From: Candidatus Thorarchaeota archaeon
GTDB taxonomy: Archaea; Asgardarchaeota; Thorarchaeia; Thorarchaeales; Thorarchaeaceae
Reading direction: 5' to 3'
Length of the DNA: 62,616 nucleotides
Assembly: GCA_016839245.1 (NCBI GenBank)
Contig: JAEOUN010000039.1
Coordinates: 1-62,616, forward strand
A program made the position numbers and the translations under genes. Position 1 is the first letter of the stretch. Each line of letters begins with the position of its first letter. The notes beneath the pieces are model-generated. The model ran no database searches and was not told where the DNA came from. It was given only the letters and a program-made list of their open reading frames with translations. Positions 27,205 through 37,203 of this stretch are shown one piece after another.

Positions 27205-27297
27205 GTGTTCATCTACGACGAAGACGATGACTTGGATGATGATGACTGGGACGATGATGACTGGGATGACGATGACGATTGGGATGATGATGAGTAA
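27205..27297 (+). CDS. Asp/Trp-repeat acidic micropeptide, 30 aa
   Basis: A GTG frame preceded by GAGGTGA at 27194-27200 encodes 30 residues, 20 of them Asp. After a short VFIYDED start come runs of four or five Asp separated by Trp (pattern W-D4-W-D5-W-D3-E). Asp codons mix GAT and GAC, which argues for selection on protein rather than a slipping DNA repeat. It resembles the 25140 peptide. The minus-strand serine-rich frame over it is a shadow. Confidence 0.55.
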   Translation: MFIYDEDDDLDDDDWDDDDWDDDDDWDDDE

Positions 27298-27569
27298 GTA
27301 GAATCTACTCTACAAGTCTCAATATCATTGTACTCTTCGTTAGAACAGACATCTAGTCTTTGATCACATCGTGAATAAAGATAGTTGAAACTCCTCAAAG
27401 TCAAGGAAGAAGATGCGAGGAGCTACTATGGAGAGAAGTAACCAATCTACGTCCTTGGACATAGGTGGTCTTTTCTCCGGTCTTCTTTTTCATCACCATG
27501 ATTTATTGATTACAGAGAGTTGTGTTTATCTGCAATTGCGTAAAAACGATTTCTACTTGGTGATGTGTT

Positions 27570-29087
27570 GTGAGTTCTAAAGAAACAGTGCTGACAGAGG
27601 AACAGGTAGCGCACGGTCTTCAGATGATGACCTGGCAAGGAATTACGTCCCAAGTTAGAATTACACTTACTGAGAGTGTGTTTCTTGTTGGTTTTGCATT
27701 AGCACTTAATGCTCCAAACACCTTGATTGGTGTTCTTGCGGCAATCCCATTCATCGCGCAACTTCTTCAGATTCCATCTGTGTATCTTATCCATAAAGTA
27801 GGAAAGAGAAAGCAATTCAACATAGTCACACAAGTAGGCAATCGATTAGCAATCTACGCAATGGCAGTCATCCCATTTATCTCAGGTCCAGAAGTTGGTC
27901 TATTATTATTAGTGGCCTTTGTAGCGGTACAGGCTATTTTCAATGGTCTTGGTTCGCCTAGTTGGAACTCATGGCTACGAGACATAGTTCCACAAGATCA
28001 GCTTGGCGGATTTTTCTCGGTTCGTATGACACTGACTGGAGTAGTAGCAATTGTAGTTTCTATTATCGGTGGACAGTTCATCGGTCAATGGAACGCAATC
28101 TATGGAACCCATGCGATAGGAGGATATTCTGTTCTCTTCTTTGTTGCATTCATCTTTGGTATGATTGCAGTCTATTTCACTATAGCTACACCGGAACCAA
28201 AAATGATAGTACCCAAACGCGAAACAAAATTCACAGATCTTGTAGCAAAACCATTTCAAGATGACAATTTCAGAAAACTAATGTGGTTTTCAGCAGCTTG
28301 GACATTTAGTACTTCATTAGCCGCACCATTCTTCACAGTATATTTACTCAGTGACCTCAATCTTGGACTACCAATTGTGACAGTATTGATTTCTCTTACT
28401 TCCCTAGTGAGTATTATTTTTCTCAGATTCTGGGGAAGACTCTCTGATAGATTTAGTAACAAATCGATTTTGCAGGTAGCATCTCCACTCTATATCATTG
28501 GTACGGTCATGTGGACATTTACTCCAGTTGCAAAGCTTTACTCATTTCTTATTCCATTACTTATTCTAATTCATCTCATTACTGGTTTTGCAGCTGCAGG
28601 CGTTAATCTCGCAACTGCAAATATTGGACTAAAACTCTCACCAAAGGGAGAGTCAACAGCATATCTTGCTGCACGAGGAAGTGTTGTTGCAGTTGCAGGT
28701 GCGGGAGCTCCACTTTTAGGAGGAGCTTTAGGTGATATTCTCAACAAGTACACTCTATCACTAACGATTATTGAGGACTCAAGTGGAGTCTATCCGTTGT
28801 ACAGTATTGCAGGATTTAGTTTTGTATTTCTACTTTCAGCAGTCTTTGGACTATATGCCCTACATAAACTATCGTTGATCAAAGAAACTGGTGAAGTAGA
28901 TGAAAAAATCGTAATAGATGCTATTGTTGCTGAAACAAGGAGAAATGTTAGGATTCTTTCAACAATTGATGGATTAAGAAGTACGTTCCATATCCCTGTG
29001 TCAGAGAGAGAAGAAGATAGTAAACAAAGGAGAAGGAAGAGAGGAGTAACAGCAGCAGATAAAGAAGATATGAAGAAGAATTCATAA
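27570..29087 (+). CDS. MFS transporter, 505 aa
   Basis: A 505-residue permease with about 12 membrane segments and a basic cytosolic C-terminal tail (SKQRRRKRGV..). Motif-A-like sequences appear as IHKVGKRKQFN after helix 2 and GRLSDRFSNKS in the second half. PSWNSWLRDIVPQDQLGGFFSVR in the fourth to fifth segment resembles a group of MFS proteins common in thermophilic bacteria and archaea. GTG start with GGTGATG upstream. Substrate unknown. Confidence 0.85.
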   Translation: MSSKETVLTEEQVAHGLQMMTWQGITSQVRITLTESVFLVGFALALNAPNTLIGVLAAIPFIAQLLQIPSVYLIHKVGKRKQFNIVTQVGNRLAIYAMAVIPFISGPEVGLLLLVAFVAVQAIFNGLGSPSWNSWLRDIVPQDQLGGFFSVRMTLTGVVAIVVSIIGGQFIGQWNAIYGTHAIGGYSVLFFVAFIFGMIAVYFTIATPEPKMIVPKRETKFTDLVAKPFQDDNFRKLMWFSAAWTFSTSLAAPFFTVYLLSDLNLGLPIVTVLISLTSLVSIIFLRFWGRLSDRFSNKSILQVASPLYIIGTVMWTFTPVAKLYSFLIPLLILIHLITGFAAAGVNLATANIGLKLSPKGESTAYLAARGSVVAVAGAGAPLLGGALGDILNKYTLSLTIIEDSSGVYPLYSIAGFSFVFLLSAVFGLYALHKLSLIKETGEVDEKIVIDAIVAETRRNVRILSTIDGLRSTFHIPVSEREEDSKQRRRKRGVTAADKEDMKKNS

Positions 29088-29267
29088 TCAGTTAAGCAAG
29101 AACCAATTGAAATCATAGAATTGAATGGATTTCTTAAGACTCACACGAACATATACAAGGTTGAACTTTGACCGAAACAGACAGCACTGCTCTGATCTTT
29201 CTGGTCTCATCTCAAAGTATTTTAAATGCAAGAGAACCTCCCAGGAAGCCTAAGGTGAAGATTAGTT

Positions 29268-30566
29268 TTGTCTGAGTATCCTCAAGATTTAGACCAAGGT
29301 AGGGAACAAGAGATTATGTCAGAAGGAAGTAGGCTGACTGTCCTGAATCTTTCTGCAGTAACCTTTTGCGTACTACTTGGTCTAAACATGGTAGCTCCAA
29401 TCTTGCCTACCTACGCTGAGAGCTTTGATGTTTCTTATACCCTTGTTGGATTTGTGATCTCTTCTTTTGCTCTCACAAGAATGTTTCTCGATATGCCAGC
29501 AGGACTGCTCACAAGAAGATATGATAAGAAGAAGATAATGATAACAGGTTTAATACTCATTGTGACATCATCCATTTTAGCTGGTGTTGCACCAAGTTAT
29601 TTCGTTCTAGTAATTGCAAGAATGATAGAGGGTGCAGGCTCAGCATTGTATGTGACTTCAGCTACAGTATTCCTTGCACAGATCTCTGGAAAAAAGAAAC
29701 GTGGTCAATATATGAGTCTCTACATGGGAATGTTGCTTCTAGGAAGTATATTCGGTCCAACCTTCGGAGGCGTGTTAGCTGATGTGTATGATATTCATGC
29801 GCCCTTCTTTGCATACGCATTGGTTGCAGGTTTTGGAATGGTTCCTACACTTGTTTTACCAAAGGTAAGTAATTCGGGAAATAATAACAATGTACATGAA
29901 CCCAGAGCAGTCCTCCACGATGTATGGCAGGTCCTCTCATATCCCTCATTTCTTCTTGCATCCTTTGCAACATTTGCTTTGTTTTTCATACGAACCGGAG
30001 TAAGAAGTACACTTGTCCCACTCTACGGAGCAAATAATCTTGGTCTTGATTCAACTGCTTTAGGAATCATTCTCACCCTCGCAGGCATTGCAACAGCAAT
30101 TACTATGGTTCCAATGGGTTCGATTTCAGATAGAATTGGTAGAAAAATCCCTCTCATCATGTGTCTAGTCTTTACTGCATTCACTACGATCACAATTCCA
30201 TTCTCAAAAGATATGCAGTCCTTATCGCTTACAATGATAATCTATGGAGGATTCATAGGGATTTCAGGACCGATGGCTGCGTATGTCACAGATTTATCAC
30301 CACAGGATAAACTTGAGATTTCCATGGGTCTCTATCGTATGATTGGTGACCTTGGATTCGTAATGGGACCATTGTTCCTAGGATATCTAGCGGATTTGAC
30401 TGCCACCCAAGTTTCAGGAGCTGAACATTCAGGACTTATCGGAATTGAACCTTTTGCAGTTGCGTGTATTCTTTTGGTTATAGCAAGTCTACTTCTATTG
30501 AAAGCAGATGACCCTGTAAGACAAAAACGGTCAGCTGAAAAGGTAGAAGAGATGCAGTGGGATTGA
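29268..30566 (+). CDS. MFS transporter, drug-efflux-like, 432 aa
   Basis: A 432-residue, 12-segment MFS protein. Motif A reads PAGLLTRRYDKKKIM after helix 2 and GSISDRIGRKIPL in the C-terminal half; the fourth helix has RMIEGAGSALYVTSATVFLAQ, typical of DHA1-type drug:proton antiporters. TTG start, with AAGGTGAAG about 10 nt upstream and TATTTTAAATG near 29218 as a TATA box. Likely exports a hydrophobic compound. Confidence 0.87.
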   Translation: MSEYPQDLDQGREQEIMSEGSRLTVLNLSAVTFCVLLGLNMVAPILPTYAESFDVSYTLVGFVISSFALTRMFLDMPAGLLTRRYDKKKIMITGLILIVTSSILAGVAPSYFVLVIARMIEGAGSALYVTSATVFLAQISGKKKRGQYMSLYMGMLLLGSIFGPTFGGVLADVYDIHAPFFAYALVAGFGMVPTLVLPKVSNSGNNNNVHEPRAVLHDVWQVLSYPSFLLASFATFALFFIRTGVRSTLVPLYGANNLGLDSTALGIILTLAGIATAITMVPMGSISDRIGRKIPLIMCLVFTAFTTITIPFSKDMQSLSLTMIIYGGFIGISGPMAAYVTDLSPQDKLEISMGLYRMIGDLGFVMGPLFLGYLADLTATQVSGAEHSGLIGIEPFAVACILLVIASLLLLKADDPVRQKRSAEKVEEMQWD

Positions 30567-30598
30567 CCTAATTCGTTAGACATCTGACCTCTAAGACC

Positions 30599-30748
30599 AT
30601 GATAGGCTCAACTAATTTGAGGAGAATTCAACGACCAAATAATAGTCTAGAAATGTTGTTTTTGATATTTGCAGTTATCATCATAACAATAGTCCCATGC
30701 GCAATAGCAAATGTAGCAATCTGGCGATTCAAAAGGCATGAACTCTAG
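30599..30748 (+). CDS. Small single-span membrane protein, 49 aa
   Basis: An ATG frame of 49 codons with one strong membrane helix (LFLIFAVIIITIVPCAIANVAI) followed by WRFKRHEL, a positive-inside tail. An internal ATG at 30653 would give a 31-residue version. It lies 32 nt after the MFS stop and may be a small accessory subunit. Weak ribosome-binding site, so moderate confidence only. Confidence 0.45.
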   Translation: MIGSTNLRRIQRPNNSLEMLFLIFAVIIITIVPCAIANVAIWRFKRHEL

Positions 30749-30788
30749 TAGATAATAGAGATGTATATTGTTCCAAATGACAAGACGT

Positions 30789-31775
30789 CTATGCTTTGAC
30801 TACATAGAGGACTCCATCACGATTGAATAACTTGGTTTGATGTCTAATCTCAAGAATCCTAAGAAGATCCCGACTTTCAGCCAAGGCCAGCACAAGAGAG
30901 TCTGAGTCACACACTCCATAGACGGTTCGTGATATTTCAAAGACTGTTTGGGGTTCCTGTGTTAAGGACCTGGCAGCTTTCTGTAGTTTCCTCTCATACT
31001 CATCACGTAGCCCCTTGATTCGTGATTTGATATCTCGAATTACTTCCCTATGACCGGGAAGAGCAAGATACCCAGCTTTGGATTTGATACGGTCCAAGGA
31101 CTCAAAGTATGTCACCATGCCGATTCGTTCAGAATCATCAAATGAAATGCTAGGATTTGAGCTAATATCTCCTAGAATATGATCACCACTAAAGACAATC
31201 TGTCTTTCATCAGATATGAAACAGGTGGAACCAGGAGAATGACCTGGGACCCAGACAGCAGACAACTCACCAATACCTGTTTGAAAAAGGGCTTTGTCTT
31301 CAAATGTGTTAGCTGTTGGAACGGACTCACCAATTGCTTTGAAGAATTCTATCCGATTCTCTGGTGGCGGCATCTTAGTTTCTTGGTTAAGAGCACCAGA
31401 AGTAACAATTAGTTTGATGATTGCTTCTGTATTACGTTTCAGGTATCGCTCATAGTTGAGTACTGCTTCAGCATCACTTTGGTGGATCCAGACCTCTGGA
31501 GGAGTATCATGAACGTGCATTCGTTCTCTCACAACTTGAGCTGCAAGTCCAACATGATCTACATGATTGTGTGTGAGAAGTATTTGTTCAACATCAGATA
31601 GATTGTAGGATGATGCTTGAAGTCCCTGTTGAAGCACCTCCAGACTCTTGGAGGTCTTTGGACCAGGATCAATCAGAGTAAGGGGCGATCCTTCTATCAA
31701 ATAGCAGTTTACAGGACCCACAGAAAATGGTGTGGGAACCTTGACTCTATATACACCATCGATAATTTTCATCAT
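30789..31775 (-). CDS. Metallo-beta-lactamase fold hydrolase (LACTB2/glyoxalase II-like)
   Basis: A 328-residue MBL hydrolase. The start at 31775 gives MMKIIDGVYRVKVPTPFSVGPVNCYLIEG, the standard family N-terminus; upstream codons overlap the exchanger gene. Metal motif is LLTHNHVDHVGLA (T-H-x-H-x-D-H), then a later GHSPGSTCF histidine, an Asp in VFSGDHILGD and a final His in LALPGHREV. The C-terminal ~80 residues form a winged-helix-like tail as in LACTB2. It could act as a thioesterase or ribonuclease; substrate not fixed. Confidence 0.88.
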   Translation of the reverse strand: MMKIIDGVYRVKVPTPFSVGPVNCYLIEGSPLTLIDPGPKTSKSLEVLQQGLQASSYNLSDVEQILLTHNHVDHVGLAAQVVRERMHVHDTPPEVWIHQSDAEAVLNYERYLKRNTEAIIKLIVTSGALNQETKMPPPENRIEFFKAIGESVPTANTFEDKALFQTGIGELSAVWVPGHSPGSTCFISDERQIVFSGDHILGDISSNPSISFDDSERIGMVTYFESLDRIKSKAGYLALPGHREVIRDIKSRIKGLRDEYERKLQKAARSLTQEPQTVFEISRTVYGVCDSDSLVLALAESRDLLRILEIRHQTKLFNRDGVLYVVKA

Positions 31776-31828
31776 ATTCGAGTAGACCAGATAAGAGATT
31801 GTTAACGTTCGCAATATAAAGAGGGTGT

Positions 31829-32842
31829 TCAAACAATGAAAAACGAGTTCAAGATAAGAAATACCAGTAGAATCATAAGATAGCCAAGACCTACCATTCG
31901 AGACATTCGATTTTGGGAAAGGTTTACAGCAAGTAGAATGACTGCGATGAAGAGAAGTATCGAACTTAGAACCATTACCATCTGCGAAGTAATCTGAAAG
32001 AGTAGTAGACTGCAAAGTCCAAAAATCAGAGTTGTATTCCAGATAATTTTACCTACTTGAGCGCTCACTCCTATAGCAGTCTGGTCTTTCTGTATTGATT
32101 TTGCTATCAACCAGAATTCCTCGACATTTGTAACAGCTGCCATTATGACCAATCCAAAGAAACTCTCATTCAACCCTGTTAGAACAACTAACTCCTCAGC
32201 ACTAGTAACAAGGATTTCTGCGGCAATAAATAGGGTAACTAATGCTACTAGAAGTTCGATGATAATGAAAGATCCTCTTGTGGTTTTTTCAGCAGCAGCT
32301 ACCTCATGCGGTTTTTCTGAATAAATTTCAATCTGGTTCAATTTTTGAGATTTCTCTCTGAAAACTCTCTGTATTCTGATGGTGTACACAATATGAACAA
32401 TGAAGAGAATGATGCATACAAATCCGAAGAGAAACAGGTAACTCGTAAAAATCATGGAACACAATACAAGAATACCAGCAACTACCAACTCATTATAATA
32501 GAATCTTGGAAGTTGATCCATTTTGGCCTTGAGATACAGTGCTGGAAGCCCAAAAGCAATTCCGATGGCAATTACTGTATTTCCAATTAGGTTACCAAAT
32601 GAGAGATAGGGGAGTCCATCTGCAGCAGCAACCAATGATACGATACTCTCCTCCAAGTCTATACCAAGGATAAGAAGACCCAAAACAATGGGCGCGATAG
32701 AAAATGATTCACTGAGATCCTTTATTGCATCAATAATGAAATCAGCTAAGAAGTAGACTGAAACATATCCTCCGATGAAAAGAGAGATCCAGAGTATGGA
32801 AAATGATTGCATGGTCACCTTGAGAGAAAAAACATTTCCCAA
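31829..32842 (-). CDS. Ca2+/Na+:cation antiporter (CaCA family)
   Basis: A 337-residue exchanger with about ten membrane segments and two alpha-repeats. The first reads GLLILGIDLEESIVSLVAAADGLPYLSFGNLIGNTV and the second FFGLVIMAAVTNVEEFWLIAKSIQ...VGKIIWNTTLIFG, the inverted duplicated ion-binding site of this family; acidic residues in the LEE and VEE positions replace the usual PE. It probably expels Ca2+ (or another divalent) in exchange for Na+/H+. ATG 32812 with AAGGTGA just upstream is an alternative start. Confidence 0.82.
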   Translation of the reverse strand: MGNVFSLKVTMQSFSILWISLFIGGYVSVYFLADFIIDAIKDLSESFSIAPIVLGLLILGIDLEESIVSLVAAADGLPYLSFGNLIGNTVIAIGIAFGLPALYLKAKMDQLPRFYYNELVVAGILVLCSMIFTSYLFLFGFVCIILFIVHIVYTIRIQRVFREKSQKLNQIEIYSEKPHEVAAAEKTTRGSFIIIELLVALVTLFIAAEILVTSAEELVVLTGLNESFFGLVIMAAVTNVEEFWLIAKSIQKDQTAIGVSAQVGKIIWNTTLIFGLCSLLLFQITSQMVMVLSSILLFIAVILLAVNLSQNRMSRMVGLGYLMILLVFLILNSFFIV

Positions 32843-32913
32843 AAAAGATAGCGGTATTACTTGACGATTGAAGAGAAAAAGCCAAGTAAATCATCTTGTT
32901 CTATCATCATGTC

Positions 32914-33753
32914 ATGACTGAATTGGAAACAAAAATCATTGAGACCAAATTTGGACGTATTGTTTACTACTCTTACATGAGACCTATCCAGTCCATAGTG
33001 AATCTCTATATCCATGGACTGGGTGACAATCGTAAGTGGTTTCTCAAACACTTCAGACAATATTCATTGGATAGATTCTCTTGGATTGTTCCAGATTTAT
33101 TTGGTCATGGCGATTCGTCCAAGAGTAATGATGTCGAAGCATACACTATGAAGCAACAAGCAGAATCACTCGTTGCTATACTTGAGGATGAACATGTTGA
33201 ACAACTATCGATATTAGCACATTCCATGGGAGGAGCAGTAGCTATTTCATTGATTGAACTTCTCCGTGATGCGAATGAAGCAAATATCAATACTAGGGTA
33301 TTATTCTATCTAGAAGGAAACCTTGATGCAGGAGATGCCTTCTTTTCATCTCTCTTCTCAGATATGACATTTCCAGAATTCGAACAGGCATTTGATGATA
33401 CATGTGACAAAATATTGGAAGATTCAAAAGGGCAAAATATGATTGACTACATCTCTGCATTTAGAGAAGCAGGACCATTCACAATATGGGCATCTAGTAA
33501 AGACTTGGCACCAATATCGGTAGAAGGGAACTTACTGAATAGGTTATTAAAACATCGTGATTTTGATTGCTATTTCATCTACGGAGAGAAGAATAAGGGA
33601 CATCTATCATCTGAAAAACTCGTTAGAGATGCGCAACTTCCACTCCTCTTCATTCCGGACGCAGGGCATGGACTTCATACGGAGAATCCATCTTATTTCT
33701 GGGAGGTCATAGGGAATCTGATCTTGGAAAAGAACAATGAAGTAATAGAATGA
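32914..33753 (+). CDS. Alpha/beta-hydrolase
   Basis: A 279-residue alpha/beta-hydrolase. Oxyanion motif YIHGLGDNRKWF (H-G), nucleophile elbow ILAHSMGGAVA (A-H-S-M-G-G, about residue 104) and the C-terminal catalytic histidine in DAGHGLHTENP are all present, so the triad is complete. It may hydrolyse an ester or act as a peroxidase-like hydrolase. ATG 32914 fits the family; ATG 32896 is open too. Divergent from the exchanger gene. Confidence 0.87.
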   Translation: MTELETKIIETKFGRIVYYSYMRPIQSIVNLYIHGLGDNRKWFLKHFRQYSLDRFSWIVPDLFGHGDSSKSNDVEAYTMKQQAESLVAILEDEHVEQLSILAHSMGGAVAISLIELLRDANEANINTRVLFYLEGNLDAGDAFFSSLFSDMTFPEFEQAFDDTCDKILEDSKGQNMIDYISAFREAGPFTIWASSKDLAPISVEGNLLNRLLKHRDFDCYFIYGEKNKGHLSSEKLVRDAQLPLLFIPDAGHGLHTENPSYFWEVIGNLILEKNNEVIE

Positions 33754-33818
33754 AACGAATGTGCAATACCGACAGGAGAGAATTCAATAATAATTACACA
33801 TAATACTATAGTAAAATA

Positions 33819-34508
33819 GTGGTGATTAAGGTGGTGATTTCTGAAGCAAAGAGTATTCTCACAAATCCGATTGGATTCTTCAAGAATTTGGCGGAGATTG
33901 AGAAAGAGAAAGATAATACAAGGTATTCAAGACCCATTCTCTTCATAGCGACATTTTTGATAATCTATTGTTCTACTATTCCGGTATGGATTACGATTAA
34001 CAATTGGATTCTTGGTATCTCTGTTTGGCCGATATTGGATTTTCATTATGGAAATCAGGTCTTTCTGGCAGTTCACAAGGACTGGTTTCCTCTAATTTAC
34101 TCATACACAGGGAACACGTTGACTACATGGTTATGTTGTATTCCAATCGTCTATGCTGATACAATCTTAACAGGAATAGTATTTGCATTATTCATCCATA
34201 TATTATTCAAACATGTATGTGGTGGAGAGGGCGAATATAGTAACGCACTTGCAGGCATCTGTTATGGCAATCTTCCATCCTTGCTATTTGGTTTCCTTCC
34301 ATTTTCTGCAGCAATAGGACTTCTCTGGACAAGTTTTCTACAATTCAGCGCTACATCCCATTATCTATACCATATATCGTGGAATAGATCTCTGATCCCA
34401 TTGATTGTCTTTGGTTTAATGCTTATAATCGGCTGGTCATTGTTTGGAACTGTGAGTCCTCCAGGATTGCTTGATTATATTGCACCAGGACCCTATGGAT
34501 ATCCTTGA
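33819..34508 (+). CDS. Yip1-like integral membrane protein
   Basis: A 229-residue protein with about five membrane segments after a short N-terminal soluble part (SILTNPIGFFKNLAEIEKEK). The PIGFFKNL start and the following hydrophobic hairpins are typical of YIP1-family proteins of archaea. Its function is undefined. GTG starts at 33819, 33831 and 33834 are all possible; GGTGATT at 33821 supports the later ones. Confidence 0.65.
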   Translation: MVIKVVISEAKSILTNPIGFFKNLAEIEKEKDNTRYSRPILFIATFLIIYCSTIPVWITINNWILGISVWPILDFHYGNQVFLAVHKDWFPLIYSYTGNTLTTWLCCIPIVYADTILTGIVFALFIHILFKHVCGGEGEYSNALAGICYGNLPSLLFGFLPFSAAIGLLWTSFLQFSATSHYLYHISWNRSLIPLIVFGLMLIIGWSLFGTVSPPGLLDYIAPGPYGYP

Positions 34509-34576
34509 GTAACTATTGAAATTACACAATTAGAAAAACTCAGGAAAATGAGAGAAGACAATCAGTAGAGCAAACA

Positions 34577-34590
34577 GAGAGCTAGCTCTC
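34577..34590. promoter_or_regulatory. 14-bp perfect palindrome upstream of glycyl radical enzyme
   Basis: GAGAGCTAGCTCTC lies 128 nt before the GTG of the glycyl radical enzyme gene, in the only intergenic gap on that side. It could be an operator half or a transcript-end hairpin. Confidence 0.35.
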
Positions 34591-34717
34591 AGTAAATCCA
34601 AGTATGTCATTTCATTTTCATATCAACATGTAATGAATAACGCCAAGACATAATGCACCAACTCCTCCTGATGCAGGTCTCGAATCTCATCAAAATAAGG
34701 AGAGAGGCAAGAGATAT

Positions 34718-37120
34718 GTGGGTGAAGTGGGATTGGTAGTGAGGGCAAAATCCATGATGTCCAGAATTCAAACAATGCGGGACCGTATTCTTGAATCAAA
34801 GACGCAACTGAGCATCGAGAGAACAAGATTGCATACTGATTCGATGAGAGAAACTGAGGGAGAACCTCAAATAATCCGGCAGGCAAAAGCTCTTGCAAAC
34901 ATACTCGATGGTATTACTGTAAAGATATACCCTGAAGAGCTAGTAGTCGGAGTTGTCACAGACATGACTCGAGGGTCTATGTTCTATCCAGAGGCACATG
35001 GATTTCGAATAATCCCAGAACTTGAAAAGATGGGCACCCGTGAATGTCAATTAATACAAGTGGAACAACATGACATCGAAGCACTCCGTGAGGATATTGC
35101 CTCGTATTGGTCGGATATTTCCATGCTGGCAAAAGCTGAAAAGAAGATTCCTGATAAGATAATGGAAACTCTTTACTCAGGTTCTATCTTTCTCCTAACC
35201 GAAGCTGCAGGATACGGTCATCTAAGTATAAACTACCCTATGCTCTTCTCGATAGGTTTTGAAAAACTGAGTAAAATGGCAGAAGAAAGAATTAGTGAAG
35301 ATCGTGATGCATCAGATGTAGAATCACTCAGCAAGATTTCTTTCTACGAAGCATCTAGAATCGTTTCTGATGCAATAATCCGATTTGCAAATCGATATTC
35401 CAATAGAGCAGCGACCATGGCTCAGAACGAGAAAGATGGCAAGAGAAAGGAAGAACTGGAAGAGATTGCTAGAATATGCCAACAGGTTCCTGCAAGATCA
35501 CCAAGGACCCTTCATGAAGCAATCCAATTCATCAGGTTCACTCATTTAGCACTTAGTATCGAAACGTATGATGGACAAGCTATATCATTGGGACGCGTAG
35601 ATCAATATCTTCAACCATTCTATGAACAAGATATCGAATCTGGAAGACTAACTGAGGAAGGAGCATTAGAACTAATAGAAATGCTTTGGATTAAGATAAA
35701 TGAACATTCACCTGCATTTGATAGCTTCTCAGGTATGTATTTCGAAGGACTACTGACAACCCAAGCAGCAACAATTGGTGGTATCGATAAACACGGAGTC
35801 GATTCGACGAACGATATGACATACATAATCTTGAAAGCTACAGCTAATGTAGGATTGCCTCTGCCCAATGTTCATGTCAGAATTCATCGAGACAGCCCAT
35901 CACGACTCTCGAGAGAGATTGCAATGGTCATTGCCTCAGGTGCAAATAATATTGCAATCTTCAATGATGAAACAATCATCAAATCGTGGGAGCGACAAGG
36001 GATTCCTACAACCGAGGCTAGGAACTATGCCACTGTTGGATGTGTTGAACTGGCTCCATTTGGCAATAGCTTTACATCATCAGATGCTGCACTCTTCAAC
36101 CTGGCTATGTGTCTAGAGCTTGCCTTGAACAATGGCGAGACACTGATGTTAGGATCAGAATTAGGTCTTAAGACCGGGGATCCTCTCGAGTGGCAAACCA
36201 TGGATGATGTCATCCAGGCATTTCAAAAGCAAGTTTCATACCTCGTGGGACTCATGGCGAAGGGTTCCACATGTTTTGAAGAATTGAATATTGAGATGAT
36301 GCCAACACCGCTACTCTCGCTCTGCGTAGAAGATTGCTTTGAGAGGGGTCGAGATATTACTACAGGATCTGCAAGATATAATTTCACTGGAGTGCAGGGA
36401 GTTGGAATGGCAGATGTTGCGGACTCTCTTGCGGCGATAGATCAGCTGGTCTTCAGAGAAAAGAAAGTAGGTATGGATGAACTTGTCACTGCGTTAAGAG
36501 ACGGCTTTGATGATTATGAACCACTTAGACAACTTCTGTTGAACAAAGTTCCCAAGTATGGAAATAATGAAAAATTTGTAGATGACTATGCTCAACTTGT
36601 AGCTCGTATCTATTGCGAGGAAGTAGAGAAACATGAGAATATCCGAGGAGGGAAGTTTATTGCAGGCATGTATTCAGTGACTTCTCACATACCATTTGGT
36701 CTATTCACTGGTGCCTTACCAAGTGGACGGCTACCATCGACACCCTTGAGCAACGGTGCGTCACCTGTTGTTTCTGCGCCTGCAAAAGGGCTTACTGCAG
36801 TTCTCAACTCGGTCACAAGTATTGATTATACATTATATCCAAACGGAATGGCTTTCACCATATCATTAGATCCTAGTATCATATCAAAGCAAGAAGAGCT
36901 AGACCCTCTTGTTTCTCTACTGAGGTCTTATGTAGAACTTGGGGGTATGCATATTCAATTCAATATGATTGATCCAGAAATCCTTCTTGATGCACAGGCA
37001 CATCCTGAATCCTACAAGAATCTACTTGTGCGGGTAGCAGGATATAGTGCATATTACATAGACTTGGGAAAAGAAGTTCAGAATGAAATTATAGAGAGAT
37101 TTCAGAAGTCTGTTCAGTGA
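34718..37120 (+). CDS. Glycyl radical enzyme (PFL/glycerol-dehydratase family)
   Basis: An 800-residue glycyl radical enzyme. The active-site cysteine is in NYATVGCVELAPFGN (about residue 438), where a single Cys, not the Cys-Cys of true pyruvate formate-lyase, points to a dehydratase or decarboxylase-type member. The radical glycine loop near the C-terminus reads RVAGYSAYYIDL (about 776), as in the family. Glu of GCVE matches the general base of glycerol/diol dehydratases. Its radical-SAM activating enzyme (CxxxCxxC) is not seen in this window. Starts at 34718 or GTG 34739 are possible. Confidence 0.9.
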   Translation: MGEVGLVVRAKSMMSRIQTMRDRILESKTQLSIERTRLHTDSMRETEGEPQIIRQAKALANILDGITVKIYPEELVVGVVTDMTRGSMFYPEAHGFRIIPELEKMGTRECQLIQVEQHDIEALREDIASYWSDISMLAKAEKKIPDKIMETLYSGSIFLLTEAAGYGHLSINYPMLFSIGFEKLSKMAEERISEDRDASDVESLSKISFYEASRIVSDAIIRFANRYSNRAATMAQNEKDGKRKEELEEIARICQQVPARSPRTLHEAIQFIRFTHLALSIETYDGQAISLGRVDQYLQPFYEQDIESGRLTEEGALELIEMLWIKINEHSPAFDSFSGMYFEGLLTTQAATIGGIDKHGVDSTNDMTYIILKATANVGLPLPNVHVRIHRDSPSRLSREIAMVIASGANNIAIFNDETIIKSWERQGIPTTEARNYATVGCVELAPFGNSFTSSDAALFNLAMCLELALNNGETLMLGSELGLKTGDPLEWQTMDDVIQAFQKQVSYLVGLMAKGSTCFEELNIEMMPTPLLSLCVEDCFERGRDITTGSARYNFTGVQGVGMADVADSLAAIDQLVFREKKVGMDELVTALRDGFDDYEPLRQLLLNKVPKYGNNEKFVDDYAQLVARIYCEEVEKHENIRGGKFIAGMYSVTSHIPFGLFTGALPSGRLPSTPLSNGASPVVSAPAKGLTAVLNSVTSIDYTLYPNGMAFTISLDPSIISKQEELDPLVSLLRSYVELGGMHIQFNMIDPEILLDAQAHPESYKNLLVRVAGYSAYYIDLGKEVQNEIIERFQKSVQ

Positions 37121-37203
37121 AATCCATGATTGCATCTCAACAAGATAAACATAGGAAAGGTCATGGATATTCAATCTTGTCAGCACAGACGCCTATCCAG
37201 AGA

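Noticed and set aside
27213..27404. Serine-rich ORF on the minus strand over the acidic micropeptide
   Set aside because: It is the mirror of the Asp/Trp codons (GAT/GAC repeats read as Ser/Gln) and has no ribosome-binding site.
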